DNA of 64,000 bases from Metaphire vulgaris (taxonomy: Eukaryota > Annelida > Clitellata > Crassiclitellata > Megascolecidae), in assembly GCA_018105865.1 (NCBI GenBank), contig CM030852.1:13685945-13749944 (forward strand), read 5' to 3'. The notes beneath the pieces were generated by a model, which was not told the DNA's origin, ran no database searches, and was given only the letters and a program-made list of their open reading frames with translations. Position numbers and translations under genes: made by a program. Of this stretch, positions 47,401 to 62,489 are shown piece by piece (position 1 is the first letter of the stretch; each line of letters starts with the position of its first letter).

Positions 47401-50400
47401 CGGTTTGACTCAGCTAAGCTGGGGATACACGAAAATGTGGTTTTAATTTGTTTCATCACTCTTCTGACTTTTGCATATCAGCCTACTGTAGCACTAATAT
47501 ATGCATTGTCAATGTCAAACAGGTTATCAATTATATAATATTTTTGTGGTCTATAGAACTTGTCATACAAAAACCAGCTCTCTTAAACCCCTTCTTATCT
47601 CTCGTTCGATTTTTAGACATTTGAACAAAGAACAGATTTCTGAAAGACTTTGTATAGTGTTGTTTCAAATTTTTTCGTGGCATTTCAAATGCTCTAGAAA
47701 AAAAATTGAGACAGAATATATTGACAATTCTAGTACAGTTTGACTCAGCTAAGCTGAGGATACACGAAAATGTGGTTTTAATTTGTTTCATCACTCTTCT
47801 GACTTTTGCATATCAGCCTACTGTAGCACTAATATATGCATTGTCAATGTCAAACAGGACATCAATTATATAATATTTTTGTGGTCTATAGAACTTGTCA
47901 TACAAGAAACCAGCTCTCTTAAACCCTTCTTATCTCTCGTTCGATTTTTAGACATTTTGACAAAGAACAGATTTCTGAAAGACTTTGTATATAGTGTTTT
48001 CAAATGGATTTCATTTTTTTGTGGCATTTCAATGCTCTAGAAAAAAATTGAGACAGAATATATTGACAATTCTAGTACGGTTTGACTCAGCTAAGCTGGG
48101 GATACACGAAAATGTGGTTTTAATTTGTTTCATCACTCTTCTGACTTTTGCATATCAGCCTACTGTAGCACTAATATATGCATTGTCAATGTCAAAGGTT
48201 ATCAATTATATAATATTTTTGTGGTCTATAGAACTTGTCATACAAGAAACCAGCTCTCTTAAAGCCCTTCTTATCTCTCGTTCGATTTTTAGACATTTGA
48301 CAGAGAAAAGATTTTGTGGCCTAGACTTGTTTCAAATGGATCACCATTTTTCGTGGCATTTCAATGCTCTAGAAAAAATTGAGACAGAATATATTGACAA
48401 TTCTAGTACGGTTTGACTCAGCTAAGCTGGGGATACACGAAAATGTGGTTTTAATTTGTTTCATCACTCTTCTGACTTTTGCATATCAGCCTACTGTAGC
48501 ACTAATATATGCATTGTCAAATGTCAAACAGGACATCAATTATATAATATTTTTGTGGTCTATAGAACTTGTCATACAAGAAACCAGCTCTCTTAAACCC
48601 CTTCTTATCTCTCGTTCGATTTTTAGACATTTGAAGAACAGATTTCTGAAAGACTTTGTATATAGTGTTGTTTCAAATGGATCACCATTTTTCGTGGCAT
48701 TTCAAATGCTCTAGAAAAAAATTGAGACAGAATATATTGACAATTCTAGTACAGTTTGACTCAGCTAAGCTGGGGATACACGAAAATGTGGTTTTAATTT
48801 GTTTCATCACTCTTCTGACTTTTGCATATCAGCCTACTGTAGCACTAATATGCATTGTCAATGTCAAACAGGTTATCAATTATATAATATTTTTGTGGTC
48901 TATAGAACTTGTCATACAAGAAACCAGCTCTCTTAAAGCCCTTCTTATCTCTCGTTCGATTTTTAGACATTTGAAAGAACAGATTTCTGAAAGACTTTGT
49001 ATAGTGTCATTTCAAATGGATCACCATTTTTCGTGGCATTTCAATGCTCTAGAAAAAAAATTGAGACAGAATATATTGACAATTCTAGTACGGTTTGACT
49101 CAGCTAAGCTGGGGATACACGAAAATGTGGTTTTAATTTGTTTCATCACTCTTCTGACTTTTGCATATCAGCCCACTGTAGCACTAATATATGCATTGTC
49201 AAATGTCAAACAGACATCAATTATATAATATTTTTGTGGTCTATAGAACTTGTCATACAAGAAACCAGCTCTCTTAAAGCCCTTCTTATCTCTCGTTCGA
49301 TTTTTAGACATTTGACAAAGAACAGATTTCTGAAAGACTTTGTAGGCCTATAGTGTCGTTTCAAATGGATCACCATTTTCTCAGGGCATTTCAATGCTCT
49401 AGAAAAAAATTGAGACAGAATATATTGACAATTCTAGTACGGTTTGACTCAGCTAAGCTGGGGATACACGAAAATGTGGTTTTAATTTGTTTCATCACTC
49501 TTCTGACTTTTGCATATCAGCCTACTGTAGCACTAATATATGCATTGTCCAATGTCAAACAGGTTATCAATTATATAATATTTTTGTGGTCTATAGAACT
49601 TGTCATACAAGAAACCAGCTCTCTTAAAGCCCTTCTTATCTCTCTCGTTCGATTTTTAGACATTTGACAGAGAACAGATTTCTGAAAGACTTTGTATAGT
49701 GTTGTTTGGATCATTTTCGTGGCATTTCAAATGCTCTAGAAAAAAATTGAGGCAGAATATATTGACAATTCTAGTACGGTTTGACTCAGCTAAGCTGGGG
49801 ATACACGAAAATGTGGTTTTAATTTGTTTCATCACTCTTCTGACTTTTGCATATCAGCCTACTGTAGCACTAATATATGCATTGTCAAATGTCAAACAGG
49901 ACATCAATTATATAATATTTTTGTGGTCTATAGAACTTGTCATACAAGAAACCAGCTCTCTTAAACCCCTTCTTATCTCTCGTTCGATTTTTAGACATTT
50001 GACAAAGAACAGATTTCTGAAAGACTTTGTAGGCCTATAGTTGTTTCAAATGGATCACCATTTTTTCGTGGCATTTCAAATGCTCTAGAATAAAATTGAG
50101 ACAGATATATATTGACAATTCTAGTACAGTTTGACTCAGCTAAGCTGGGGATACACGAAAATGTGGTTTTAATTTGTTTCATCACTCTTCTGACTTTTGC
50201 ATATCAGCCTACTGTAGCACTAATATATGCATTGTCAATGTCAAACAGGTTATTAATTATATAATATTTTTGTGGTCTATAGAACTTGTCATACAAGAAA
50301 CCAGCTCTCTTAAAGCCCTTCTTATCTCTCGTTCGATTTTTTAGACATTTGACAAAGAACAGATTTCTGAAAGACTTTGTAGGCCTATAGTGTGTTTTCA

Positions 50401-53400
50401 AATGGATCACCATTTTTGGGGCATTTCAAATGCTCTAGAAAAAAATTGAGACAGAATATATTGACAATTCTAGTACGGTTTGACTCAGCTAAGCTGGGGA
50501 TACACGAAAATGTGGTTTTAATTTGTTTCATCACTCTTCTGACTTTTGCATATCAGCCTACTGTAGCACTAATATATGCATTGTCAAATGTCAAACAGGT
50601 TATCAATTATATAATATTTTTGTGGTCTATAGAACTTGTCATACAAAAAACAGCTCTCTTAAAGCCCTTCTTATCTCTCTCGTTCGATTTTTAGACATTT
50701 GACAAGAAACAGATTTCTGAAAGACTTTGTCATTTCAAATGGATCACCATTTTCGTGGCATTTCGAATGCTCTAGAAAAAAATTGAGACAGAATATATTG
50801 ACAATTCTAGTACGGTTTGACTCAGCTAAGCTGGGGATACACGAAAATGTGGTTTTAATTTGTTTCATCACTCTTCTGACTTTTGCATATCAGCCTACTG
50901 TAGCACTAATATATGCATTGTCAATGTCAAACAGGTTATCAATTATATAATATTTTTGTGGTCTATAGAACTTGTCATACAAGAAACCAGCTCTCTTAAA
51001 GCCCTTTATATCTCTCGTTCGATTTTTAGACATTTAACAAAGAACAGATTGCTGAAAGACTTTGTAGGCCTATAGTGTTGTTTCAAATGGATCACCATTT
51101 TTCGTGGCATTTCAAATGCTCTAGAAAAAAAAATGAGACAGAATATATTGACAATTCTAGTACAGTTTGACTCAGCTAAGCTGGGGATACACGAAAATGT
51201 GGTTTTAATTTGTTTCATCACTCTTCTGACTTTTGCATATCAGCCTACTGTAGCACTAATATATGCATTGTCAATGTCAAACAGGTTATCAATTATATAA
51301 TATTTTTGTGGTCTATAGAACTTGTCATACAAGAAACCAGCTCTCTTAAAGCCCTTCTTATCTCTCGTTCGATTTTTAGACATTTGACAAAGAACAGATT
51401 GCTGAAAGACTTTGTAGGCCTATAGTGTTGTTTCAAATGGATCACCATTTTCTCAGGGCATTTCAATGCTCTAGAAAAAAATTGAGACAGAATATATTGA
51501 CAATTCTAGTACGGTTTGACTCAGCTAAGCTGGGGATACACGAAAATGTGGTTTTAATTTGTTTCATCACTCTTCTGACTTTTGCATATCAGCCTACTGT
51601 AGCACTAATATATGCATTGTCAAATGTCAAACAGGACATCAATTATATAATATTTTTGTGGTCTATAGAACTTGTCATACAAAAACCAGCTCTCTTAAAG
51701 CCCTTCTTATCTCTCTCGTTCGATTTTTTAGACATTTGACAAGAACAGATTTCTGAAAGACTTTGTATAGTGTTGTTTCATTTTTTCGTGGCATTTCAAT
51801 GCTCTAGAAAAAAATTGAGACAGAATATATTGACAATTCTAGTACGGTTTGACTCAGCTAAGCTGGGGATACACGAAAATGTGGTTTTAATTTGTTTCAT
51901 CACTCTTCTGACTTTTGCATATCAGCCTACTGTAGCACTAATATATGCATTGTCAAATGTCAAACAGGTTATCAATTATATAATATTTTTGTGGTCTATA
52001 GAACTTGTCATACAAAAACCAGCTCTCTTAAAGCCCTTCTTATCTCTCGTTTGATTTTTTAGACATTTGACAGAGAACAGATTTCTGGCCTATAGTGTTT
52101 TTCAAATGGATCACCATTTTTTTGGCATTTCAATGCTCTAGAAAAAATTGAGACAGAATATATTGACAATTCTAGTACGGTTTGACTCAGCTAAGCTGGG
52201 GATACACGAAAATGTGGTTTTAATTTGTTTCATCACTCTTCTGACTTTTGCATATCAGCCTACTGTAGCACTAATATATGCATTGTCAAATGTCAAACAG
52301 GACATCAATTTATATAATATTTTTGTGGTCTATAGAACTTGTCATACAAGAAACCAGCTCTCTTAAACCCCTTCTTATCTCTCGTTCGATTTTTAGACAT
52401 TTGACAAAGAACAGATTTCTGAAAGACTTTGTAGGCCTATAGTGTTGTTTCAAATGGATCACCATTTTTCGGGGCATTTCAATGCTCTAGAAAAAAATTG
52501 AGACAGAATATATTGACAATTCTAGTACGGTTTGACTCAGCTAAGCTGGGGATACACGAAAATGTGGTTTTAATTTGTTTCATCACTCTTCTGACTTTTG
52601 CATATCAGCCTACTGTAGCACTAATATATGCATTGTCAATGTCAAACAGGTTATCAATTATATAATATTTTTGTGGTCTATAGAACTTGTCATACAAGAA
52701 ACCAGCTCTCTTAAAGCCCTTCTTATCTCTCGTTCGATTTTTTAGACATTTGACAAAGAACAGATTGCTGATTTGTGGCCTATAGTGTTTTTCAAATGGA
52801 TCACCATTTTTCGTGGCATTTCAATGCTCTAGAAAAAATTGAGACAGAATATATTGACAATTCTAGTACGGTTTGACTCAGCTAAGCTGGGGATACACAA
52901 AAATGTGGTTTTAATTTGTTTCATCACTCTTCTGACTTTTGCATATCAGCCTACTGTAGCACTAATATATGCATTGTCAAATGTCAAACAGGACATCAAT
53001 TATATAATATTTTTGTGGTCTATAGAACTTGTCATACAAGAAACCAGCTCTCTTAAAGCCCTTCTTATCTCTCGTTCGATTTTTTAGACATTTGACAAGA
53101 ACAGATTGCTGAAAGACTTTGGCCTATAGTGTTGTTTCAAATGGATCACCATTTTTCGTGGCATTTCAATGCTCTAGAAAAAAAATTGAGGCAGAATATA
53201 TTGACAATTCTAGTACAGTTTGACTCAGCTAAGCTGGGGATACACGAAAATGTGGTTTTAATTTGTTTCATCACTCTTCTGACTTTTGCATATCAGCCTA
53301 CTGTAGCACTAATATATGCATTGTCAATGTCAAAGAGGACATCAATTATATAATATTTTTGTGGTCTATAGAACTTGTCATACAAGAAACCAGCTCTCTT

Positions 53401-56400
53401 AAACCCCTTCTTATCTCTCTCGTTCGATTTTTAGACATTTGACAGAACAGATTGCTGATTTCTGGCCTATAGACTTTGTTTCAAATGGATCACCATTTTT
53501 GGGCATTTCAATGCTCTAGAATAAAATTGAGACAGAATATATTGACAATTCTAGTACGGTTTGACTCAGCTAAGCTGGGGATACACAAAATGTGGTTTTA
53601 ATTTGTTTCATCACTCTTCTGACTTTTGCATATCAGCCTACTGTAGCACTAATATATGCATTGTCAAATGTCAAACAGGTTATCAATTATATAATATTTT
53701 TGTGGTCTATAGAACTTGTCATACAAAAACCAGCTCTCTTAAACCCCTTCTTATCTCTCGTTCGATTTTTTAGACATTTGAACAGATTGCTGAAAGATTT
53801 CTGAATAGTGTTGTTTCAAATGGATTTCCATTTTCGGGGCATTTCAATGCTCTAGAATAAAATTGAGACAGAATATATTGACAATTCTAGTACGGTTTGA
53901 CTCAGCTAAGCTGGGGATACACGAAAATGTGGTTTTAATTTGTTTCATCACTCTTCTGACTTTTGCATATCAGCCTACTGTAGCACTAATATATGCATTG
54001 TCCAATGTCAAACAGGACATCAATTATATAATATTTTTGTGGTCTATAGAACTTGTCATACAAAAACCAGCTCTCTTAAAACCCTTCTTATCTCTCGTTC
54101 GATTTTTAGACATTTGACAAAGAACAGATTGCTGAAAGACTTTGTATATAGTGTTGTTTTCAAATTCACCATTTTTCGTGGCATTTCAATGCTCTAGAAA
54201 AAATTGAGGCAGAATATATTGACAATTCTAGTACAGTTTGACTCAGCTAAGCTGGGGATACACGAAAATGTGGTTTTAATTTGTTTCATCACTCTTCTGA
54301 CTTTTGCATATCAGCCTACTGTAGCACTAATATATGCATTGTCAAATGTCAAACAGGACATCAATTATATAATATTTTTGTGGTCTATAGAACTTGTCAT
54401 ACAAGAAACCAGCTCTCTTAAACCCCTTCTTATCTCTCTATTCGATTTTTTAGACATTTGACAAAGAACAGATTGCTGAAAGACTTTGTAGGCCTATAGT
54501 GTCATTTTTCAAATGGATCACCATTTTCGTGGCATTTCAATGCTCTAGAAAAAAATTGAGACAGAATATATTGACAATTCTAGTACAGGTTTGACTCAGC
54601 TAAGCTGGGGATACACGAAAATGTGGTTTTAATTTGTTTCATCACTCTTCTGACTTTTGCATATCAGCCTACTGTAGCACTAATATATGCATTGTCAAAT
54701 GTCAAACAGGACATCAATTATATAATATTTTTGTGGTCTATAGAACTTGTCATACAAGAAACCAGCTCTCTTAAAGCCCTTCTTATCTCTCGTTCGATTT
54801 TTAGACATTTGACAGAACAGATTGCTGAAAGACTTTGTGGCCTATAGTGTTTTTCAAATGGATCACCATTTTCGTGGCATTTCAATGCTCTAGAATAAAA
54901 TTGAGACAGAATATATTGACAATTCTAGTACGGTTTGACTCAGCTAAGCTGGGGATACACAAAAATGTGGTTTTAATTTGTTTCATCACTCTTCTGACTT
55001 TTGCATATCAGCCTACTGTAGCACTAATATATGCATTGTCAATGTCAAACAGGTTATCAATTATATAATATTTTTGTGGTCTATAGAACTTGTCATACAA
55101 GAAACCAGCTCTCTTAAAGCCCTTCTTATCTCTCGTTCGATTTTTAGACATTTGACAAAGAACAGATTTCTGAAAGACTAGATTTGTATATAGTGTTGTT
55201 TCAAATGGATCACCATTTTTCAGGGCATTTCAATGCTCTAGAAAAAATTGAGGCAGAATATATTGACAATTCTAGTACAGTTTGACTCAGCTAAGCTGGG
55301 GATACACGAAAATGTGGTTTTAATTTGTTTCATCACTCTTCTGACTTTTGCATATCAGCCTACTGTAGCACTAATATATGCATTGTCAAATGTCAAACAG
55401 GACATTAATTATATAATATTTTTGTGGTCTATAGAACTTGTCATACAAGAAACCAGCTCTCTTAAACCCCTTCTTATCTCTCGTTCGATTTTTAGACATT
55501 TGAAAGAACAGATTGCTGAAAGATTTCTGGCCTATAGTGTTGTTTCAAATGGATCACCATTTTTCGTGGCATTTCAATGCTCTAGAAAAAAATTGAGACA
55601 GAATATATTGACAATTCTAGTACATTTTGACTCAGCTAAGCTGGGGATACACGAAAATGTGGTTTTAATTTGTTTCATCACTCTTCTGACTTTTGCATAT
55701 CAGCCTACTGTAGCACTAATATATGCATTGTCAATGTCAAACAGGTTATCAATTATATAATATTTTTGTGGTCTATAGAACTTGTCATACAAGAAACCAG
55801 CTCTCTTAAACCCCTTCTTATCTCTCGTTCGATTTTTTAGATTTTTAACAAAGAACAGATTGAACAGATTTTGTAGGCCTATACTTTGTTTCAAATGGAT
55901 CACCATTTTTTTTTTGGCATTTCAAATGCTCTAGAATAAAATTGAGGCAGAATATATTGACAATTCTAGTACGGTTTGACTCAGCTAAGCTGGGGATACA
56001 CGAAAATGTGGTTTTAATTTGTTTCATCACTCTTCTGACTTTTGCATATCAGCCTACTGTAGCACTAATATATGCATTGTCAAATGTCAAACAGGTTATC
56101 AATTATATAATATTTTTGTGGTCTATAGAACTTGTCATACAAAAACCAGCTCTCTTAAAGCCCCTCTTATCTCTCGTTCGATTTTTAGACATTTGACAGA
56201 TTGCTGAAGACTTTCTAGGCCTATAGTGTCTTTTCAAATGGATCACCATTTTTCGGGGCATTTCAATGCTCTAGAAAAAAAATTGAGGCAGAATATATTG
56301 ACAATTCTAGTACAGTTTGACTCAGCTAAGCTGGGGATACACGAAAATGTGGTTTTAATTTGTTTCATCACTCTTCTGACTTTTGCATATCAGCCTACTG

Positions 56401-59400
56401 TAGCACTAATATATGCATTGTCAATGTCAAACAGGTTATCAATTATATAATATTTTTGTGGTCTATAGAACTTGTCATACAAGAAACCAGCTCTCTTAAA
56501 GCCCTTCTTCTCTCTCGTTCGATTTTTTAGACATTTAACAAAGAACAGATTGCTGAAAGACTTTGTAGGCCTATAGTGTTGTTTCAAATGGATCACCATT
56601 TTTCGTGGCATTTCAAATGCTCTAGAAAAAAATTGAGACAGAATATATTGACAATTCTAGTACAGTTTGACTCAGCTAAGCTGGGGATACACGAAAATGT
56701 GGTTTTAATTTGTTTCATCACTCTTCTGACTTTTGCATATCAGCCTGTACTGTAGCACTAATATATGCATTGTCAATGTCAAACAGGGTTATCAATTATA
56801 TAATATTTTTGTGGTCTATAGAACTTGTCATACAAAAAACCAGCTCTCTTAAAGCCCTTCTTATCTCTCGTTCGATTTTTAGACATTTGACAAAGAACAG
56901 ATTTCTGAAAGACTTTGTAGGCCTATAGTGTCGTTTCAAATGGATCATTTTTCGTGGCATTTCAAATGCTCTAGAAAAAATTGAGACAGAATATATTGAC
57001 AATTCTAGTACGGTTTGACTCAGCTAAGCTGGGGATACACGAAAATGTGGTTTTAATTTGTTTCATCACTCTTCTGACTTTTGCATATCAGCCTACTGTA
57101 GCACTAATATATGCATTGTCAAATGTCAAACAGGTTATCAATTATATAATATTTTTGTGGTCTATAGAACTTGTCATACAAGAAACCAGCTCTCTTAAAC
57201 CCCTTCTTATCTCTCGTTCGATTTTTAGACATTTGACAGAGAACAGATTTCTGAAAGACTTTGTAGGCCTATAGTGTTGTGGATCACCATTTTTCAGGGC
57301 ATTTCAATGCTCTAGAAAAAAATTGAGACAGAATATATTGACAATTCTAGTACGGTTTGACTCAGCTAAGCTGGGGATACACGAAAATGTGGTTTTAATT
57401 TGTTTCATCACTCTTCTGACTTTTGCATATCAGCCTACTGTAGCACTAATATATGCATTGTCAAATGTCAAACAGGTTATCAATTATATAATATTTTTGT
57501 GGTCTATAGAACTTGTCATACAAAAAACAGCTCTCTTAAAGCCCTCTTATCTCTCGTTCGATTTTTAGACATTTGACAGAGAACAGATTGCTGAAAGACT
57601 GAAAGCCTATAGTTGTTTCAAATGGATTTCATTTTCGGGCATTTCAATGCTCTAGAAAAAAAATTGAGACAGAATATATTGACAATTCTAGTACAGTTTG
57701 ACTCAGCTAAGCTGGGGATACACGAAAATGTGGTTTTAATTTGTTTCATCACTCTTCTGACTTTTGCATATCAGCCTACTGTAGCACTAATATATGCATT
57801 GTCAAATGTCAAACAGGTTATCAATTATATAATATTTTTGTGGTCTATAGAACTTGTCATACAAGAAACCAGCTCTCTTAAAGCCCTTCTATATCTCGTT
57901 CGATTTTTAGATTTTTACAGATTTGACAGACTTTGTATTTCTGATAGTGTCTTTCAAAATGGATCACCATTTTTCGTGGCATTTCAAATGCTCTAGAATA
58001 AAATTGAGGCAGAATATATTGACAATTCTAGTACAGTTTGACTCAGCTAAGCTGGGGATACACGAAAATGTGGTTTTAATTTGTTTCATCACTCTTCTGA
58101 CTTTTGCATATCAGCCTACTGTAGCACTAATATATGCATTGTCAATGTCAAACAGGTTATCAATTATATAATATTTTTGTGGTCTATAGAACTTGTCATA
58201 CAAGAAACCAGCTCTCTTAAAGCCCTTCTTATCTCGTTCGATTTTTAGACATTTTAGACATTTGACAGACTTTGTAGGCCTGAAGACTTTGTTTCAAATG
58301 GATCACCATTTTTCGTGGCATTTCAATGCTCTAGAAAAAAATTGAGGCAGAATATATTGACAATTCTAGTACAGTTTGACTCAGCTAAGCTGGGGATACA
58401 CGAAAATGTGGTTTTAATTTGTTTCATCACTCTTCTGACTTTTTGCATATCAGCCTACTGTAGCACTAATATATGCATTGTCAAATGTCAAACAGGTTAT
58501 CAATTATATAATATTTTTGTGGTCTATAGAACTTGTCATACAAAAACCAGCTCTCTTAAACCCCTTCTTATCTCTTCGTTCGATTTTTAGACATTTAACA
58601 CATTTGATTGCTGAAAGATTTCTGGCCTATAGACTTTGTTTCAAATGGATCACCATTTTTCAGGGCATTTCAAATGCTCTAGAAAAAATTGAGACAGAAT
58701 ATATTGACAATTCTAGTACAGTTTGACTCAGCTAAGCTGGGGATACACGAAAATGTGGTTTTAATTTGTTTCATCACTCTTCTGACTTTTGCATATCAGC
58801 CTACTGTAGCACTAATATATGCATTGTCAATGTCAAACAGGACATCAATTATATAATATTTTTGTGGTCTATAGAACTTGTCATACAAAAAACCAGCTCT
58901 CTTAAAGCCCTTCTTATCTCTCGTTCGATTTTTTAGACATTTGACAAAGAACAGATTGCTGAAAGACTTTGTATAGTGTTCAAATGGATCATTTTTCGTG
59001 GCATTTCAATGCTCTAGAAAAAAATTGAGGCAGAATATATTGACAATTCTAGTACGGTTTGACTCAGCTAAGCTGGGGATACACGAAAATGTGGTTTTAA
59101 TTTGTTTCATCACTCTTCTGACTTTTGCATATCAGCCTACTGTAGCACTAATATATGCATTGTCCAATGTCAAACAGGTTATCAATTATATAATATTTTT
59201 GTGGTCTATAGAACTTGTCATACAAAAAACCAGCTCTCTTAAACCCCTTCTTATCTCTCGTTCGATTTTTAGACATTTGACAAAGAAAGATTGCTGAAAG
59301 ACTTTGTGATAGTGTTTTCAAATGGATCACCATTTTCCGTGGCATTTCAATGCTCTAGAAAAAAATTGAGGCAGAATATATTGACAATTCTAGTACAGTT

Positions 59401-62400
59401 TGACTCAGCTAAGCTGGGGATACACGAAAATGTGGTTTTAATTTGTTTCATCACTCTTCTGACTTTTGCATATCAGCCTACTGTAGCACTAATATATGCA
59501 TTGTCAAATGTCAAACAGGTTATCAATTATATAATATTTTTGTGGTCTATAGAACTTGTCATACAAAAACCAGCTCTCTTAAACCCCTTCTTATCTCTCG
59601 TTCGATTTTTAGACATTTGACAAAGAACAGATTGCTGAGATTTCTGGCCTATAGTGTTTTTCAAATGGATCACCATTTTTCGTGGCATTTCAATGCTCTA
59701 GAAAAAAATGAGGCAGAATATATTGACAATTCTAGTACAGTTTGACTCAGCTAAGCTGGGGATACACGAAAATGTGGTTTTAATTTGTTTCATCACTCTT
59801 CTGACTTTTGCATATCAGCCTACTGTAGCACTAATATATGCATTGTCAATGTCAAACACATTATCAATTATATAATATTTTTGTGGTCTATAGAACTTGT
59901 CATATACAAAAACCAGCTCTCTTAAAGCCCTTCTTATCTCTCGTTCGATTTTTAGACATTTGACAGAGAACAGATTTCTGAAAGACTTTGTAGGCCTATT
60001 TGTTAGTTTCAAATGGATCATTTTTCGTGGCATTTCAAATGCTCTAGAATAAAATTGAGGCAGAATATATTGACAATTCTAGTACAGTTTGACTCAGCTA
60101 AGCTGGGGATACACGAAAATGTGGTTTTAATTTGTTTCATCACTCTTCTGACTTTTGCATATCAGCCTACTGTAGCACTAATATATGCATTGTCAATGTC
60201 AAACAGGACATCAATTATATAATATTTTTGTGGTCTATAGAACTTGTCATACAAGAAACCAGCTCTCTTAAAGCCCTTCTTATCTCTCGTTCGATTTTTA
60301 GACATTTGACAGAGAACAGATTTCTGAAAGACTTTGTAGGCCTATAGTGTTGTTTCAAATGGATCACCATTTTTGGGGGCATTTCAAATGCTCTAGAATA
60401 AAATTGAGGCAGAATATATTGACAATTCTAGTACAGTTTGACTCAGCTAAGCTGGGGATACACGAAAATGTGGTTTTAATTTGTTTCATCACTCTTCTGA
60501 CTTTTGCATATCAGCCTACTGTAGCACTAATATATGCATTGTCAAATGTCAAACAGGTTATCAATTATATAATATTTTTGTGGTCTATAGAACTTGTCAT
60601 ACAAAAAACAGCTCTCTTAAACCCCTTCTTATCTCTCGTTCGATTTTTAGACATTTGACAGAGAACAGATTTCTGAAAGACTTTGTATAGTGTTTTTCAA
60701 ATGGATCACCATTTTCAGAGTGGCATTTCAAATGCTCTAGAAAAAATTGAGACAGAATATATTGACAATTCTAGTACAGTTTGACTCAGCTAAGCTGGGG
60801 ATACACGAAAATGTGGTTTTAATTTGTTTCATCACTCTTCTGACTTTTGCATATCAGCCTACTGTAGCACTAATATATGCATTGTCAAATGTCAAACAGG
60901 TTATCAATTATATAATATTTTTGTGGTCTATAGAACTTGTCATACAAGAAACCAGCTCTCTTAAAGCCCTTCTTATCTCTCTCTATCGATTTTTAGACAT
61001 TTGACAGAGAACAGATTTTGGCCTATAGTGTGTTTCAAATGGTTTCCATTTTTCGTGGCATTTCAATGCTCTAGAAAAAAATTGAGACAGAATATATTGA
61101 CAATTCTAGTACAGTTTGACTCAGCTAAGCTGGGGATACACGAAAATGTGGTTTTAATTTGTTTCATCACTCTTCTGACTTTTGCATATCAGCCTACTGT
61201 AGCACTAATATATGCATTGTCAAATGTCAAACAGGTTATCAATTATATAATATTTTTGTGGTCTATAGAACTTGTCATACAAGAAACCAGCTCTCTTAAA
61301 GCCCTTCTTATCTCTCGTTCGATTTTTAGACATTTAACAAAGAACAGATTTCTGAAAGACTTTGTATATAGTGTTGTTTCAAATGGATCACCATTTTTCG
61401 TGGCATTTCAAATGCTCTAGAAAAAAATTGAGGCAGAATATATTGACAATTCTAGTACAGTTTGACTCAGCTAAGCTGGGGATACACGAAAATGTGGTTT
61501 TAATTTGTTTCATCACTCTTCTGACTTTTGCATATCAGCCTACTGTAGCACTAATATATGCATTGTCCAATGTCAAACAGGTTATCAATTATATAATATT
61601 TTTGTGGTCTATAGAACTTGTCATACAAGAAACCAGCTCTCTTAAAGCCCTTCTTATCTCTCGTTCGATTTTTAGACATTTGACAAGAACAGATTGCTGA
61701 AAGACTTTGTATAGTGTTTTTCAAATGGATCACCATTTTCTCGTGGCATTTCAATGCTCTAGAAAAAATTGAGGCAGAATATATTGACAATTCTAGTACA
61801 GTTTGACTCAGCTAAGCTGGGGATACACGAAAATGTGGTTTTAATTTGTTTCATCACTCTTCTGACTTTTGCATATCAGCCTACTGTAGCACTAATATAT
61901 GCATTGTCAAATGTCAAACAGGGTATCAATTATATAATATTTTTGTGGTCTATAGAACTTGTCATACAAAAAAACCAGCTCTCTTAAACCCTTCTTATCT
62001 CTCGTTGATTTTTTAGACATTTGACAGAGAACAGATTTCTGAAAGACTTTGTTTGTCAAAATGGATCACCATTTTTCGTGGCATTTCAAATGCTCTAGAA
62101 TAAAATTGAGGCAGAATATATTGACAATTCTAGTACAGTTTGACTCAGCTAAGCTGGGGATACACGAAAATGTGGTTTTAATTTGTTTCATCACTCTTCT
62201 GACTTTTGCATATCAGCCTACTGTAGCACTAATATATGCATTGTCAATGTCAAACAGGACATATCAATTATATAATATTTTTGTGGTCTATAGAACTTGT
62301 CATACAAGAAACCAGCTCTCTTAAAGCCCTTCTTATCTCTCGTTCGATTTTTTAGACATTTGAAAGAACAGATTGCTGAAGACTTTGTATAGTGTTGTTT

Positions 62401-62489
62401 TCAAATGGATCACCATTTTCCGTGGCATTTCAAATGCTCTAGAATAAAATTGAGGCAGAATATATTGACAATTCTAGTACAGTTTGACT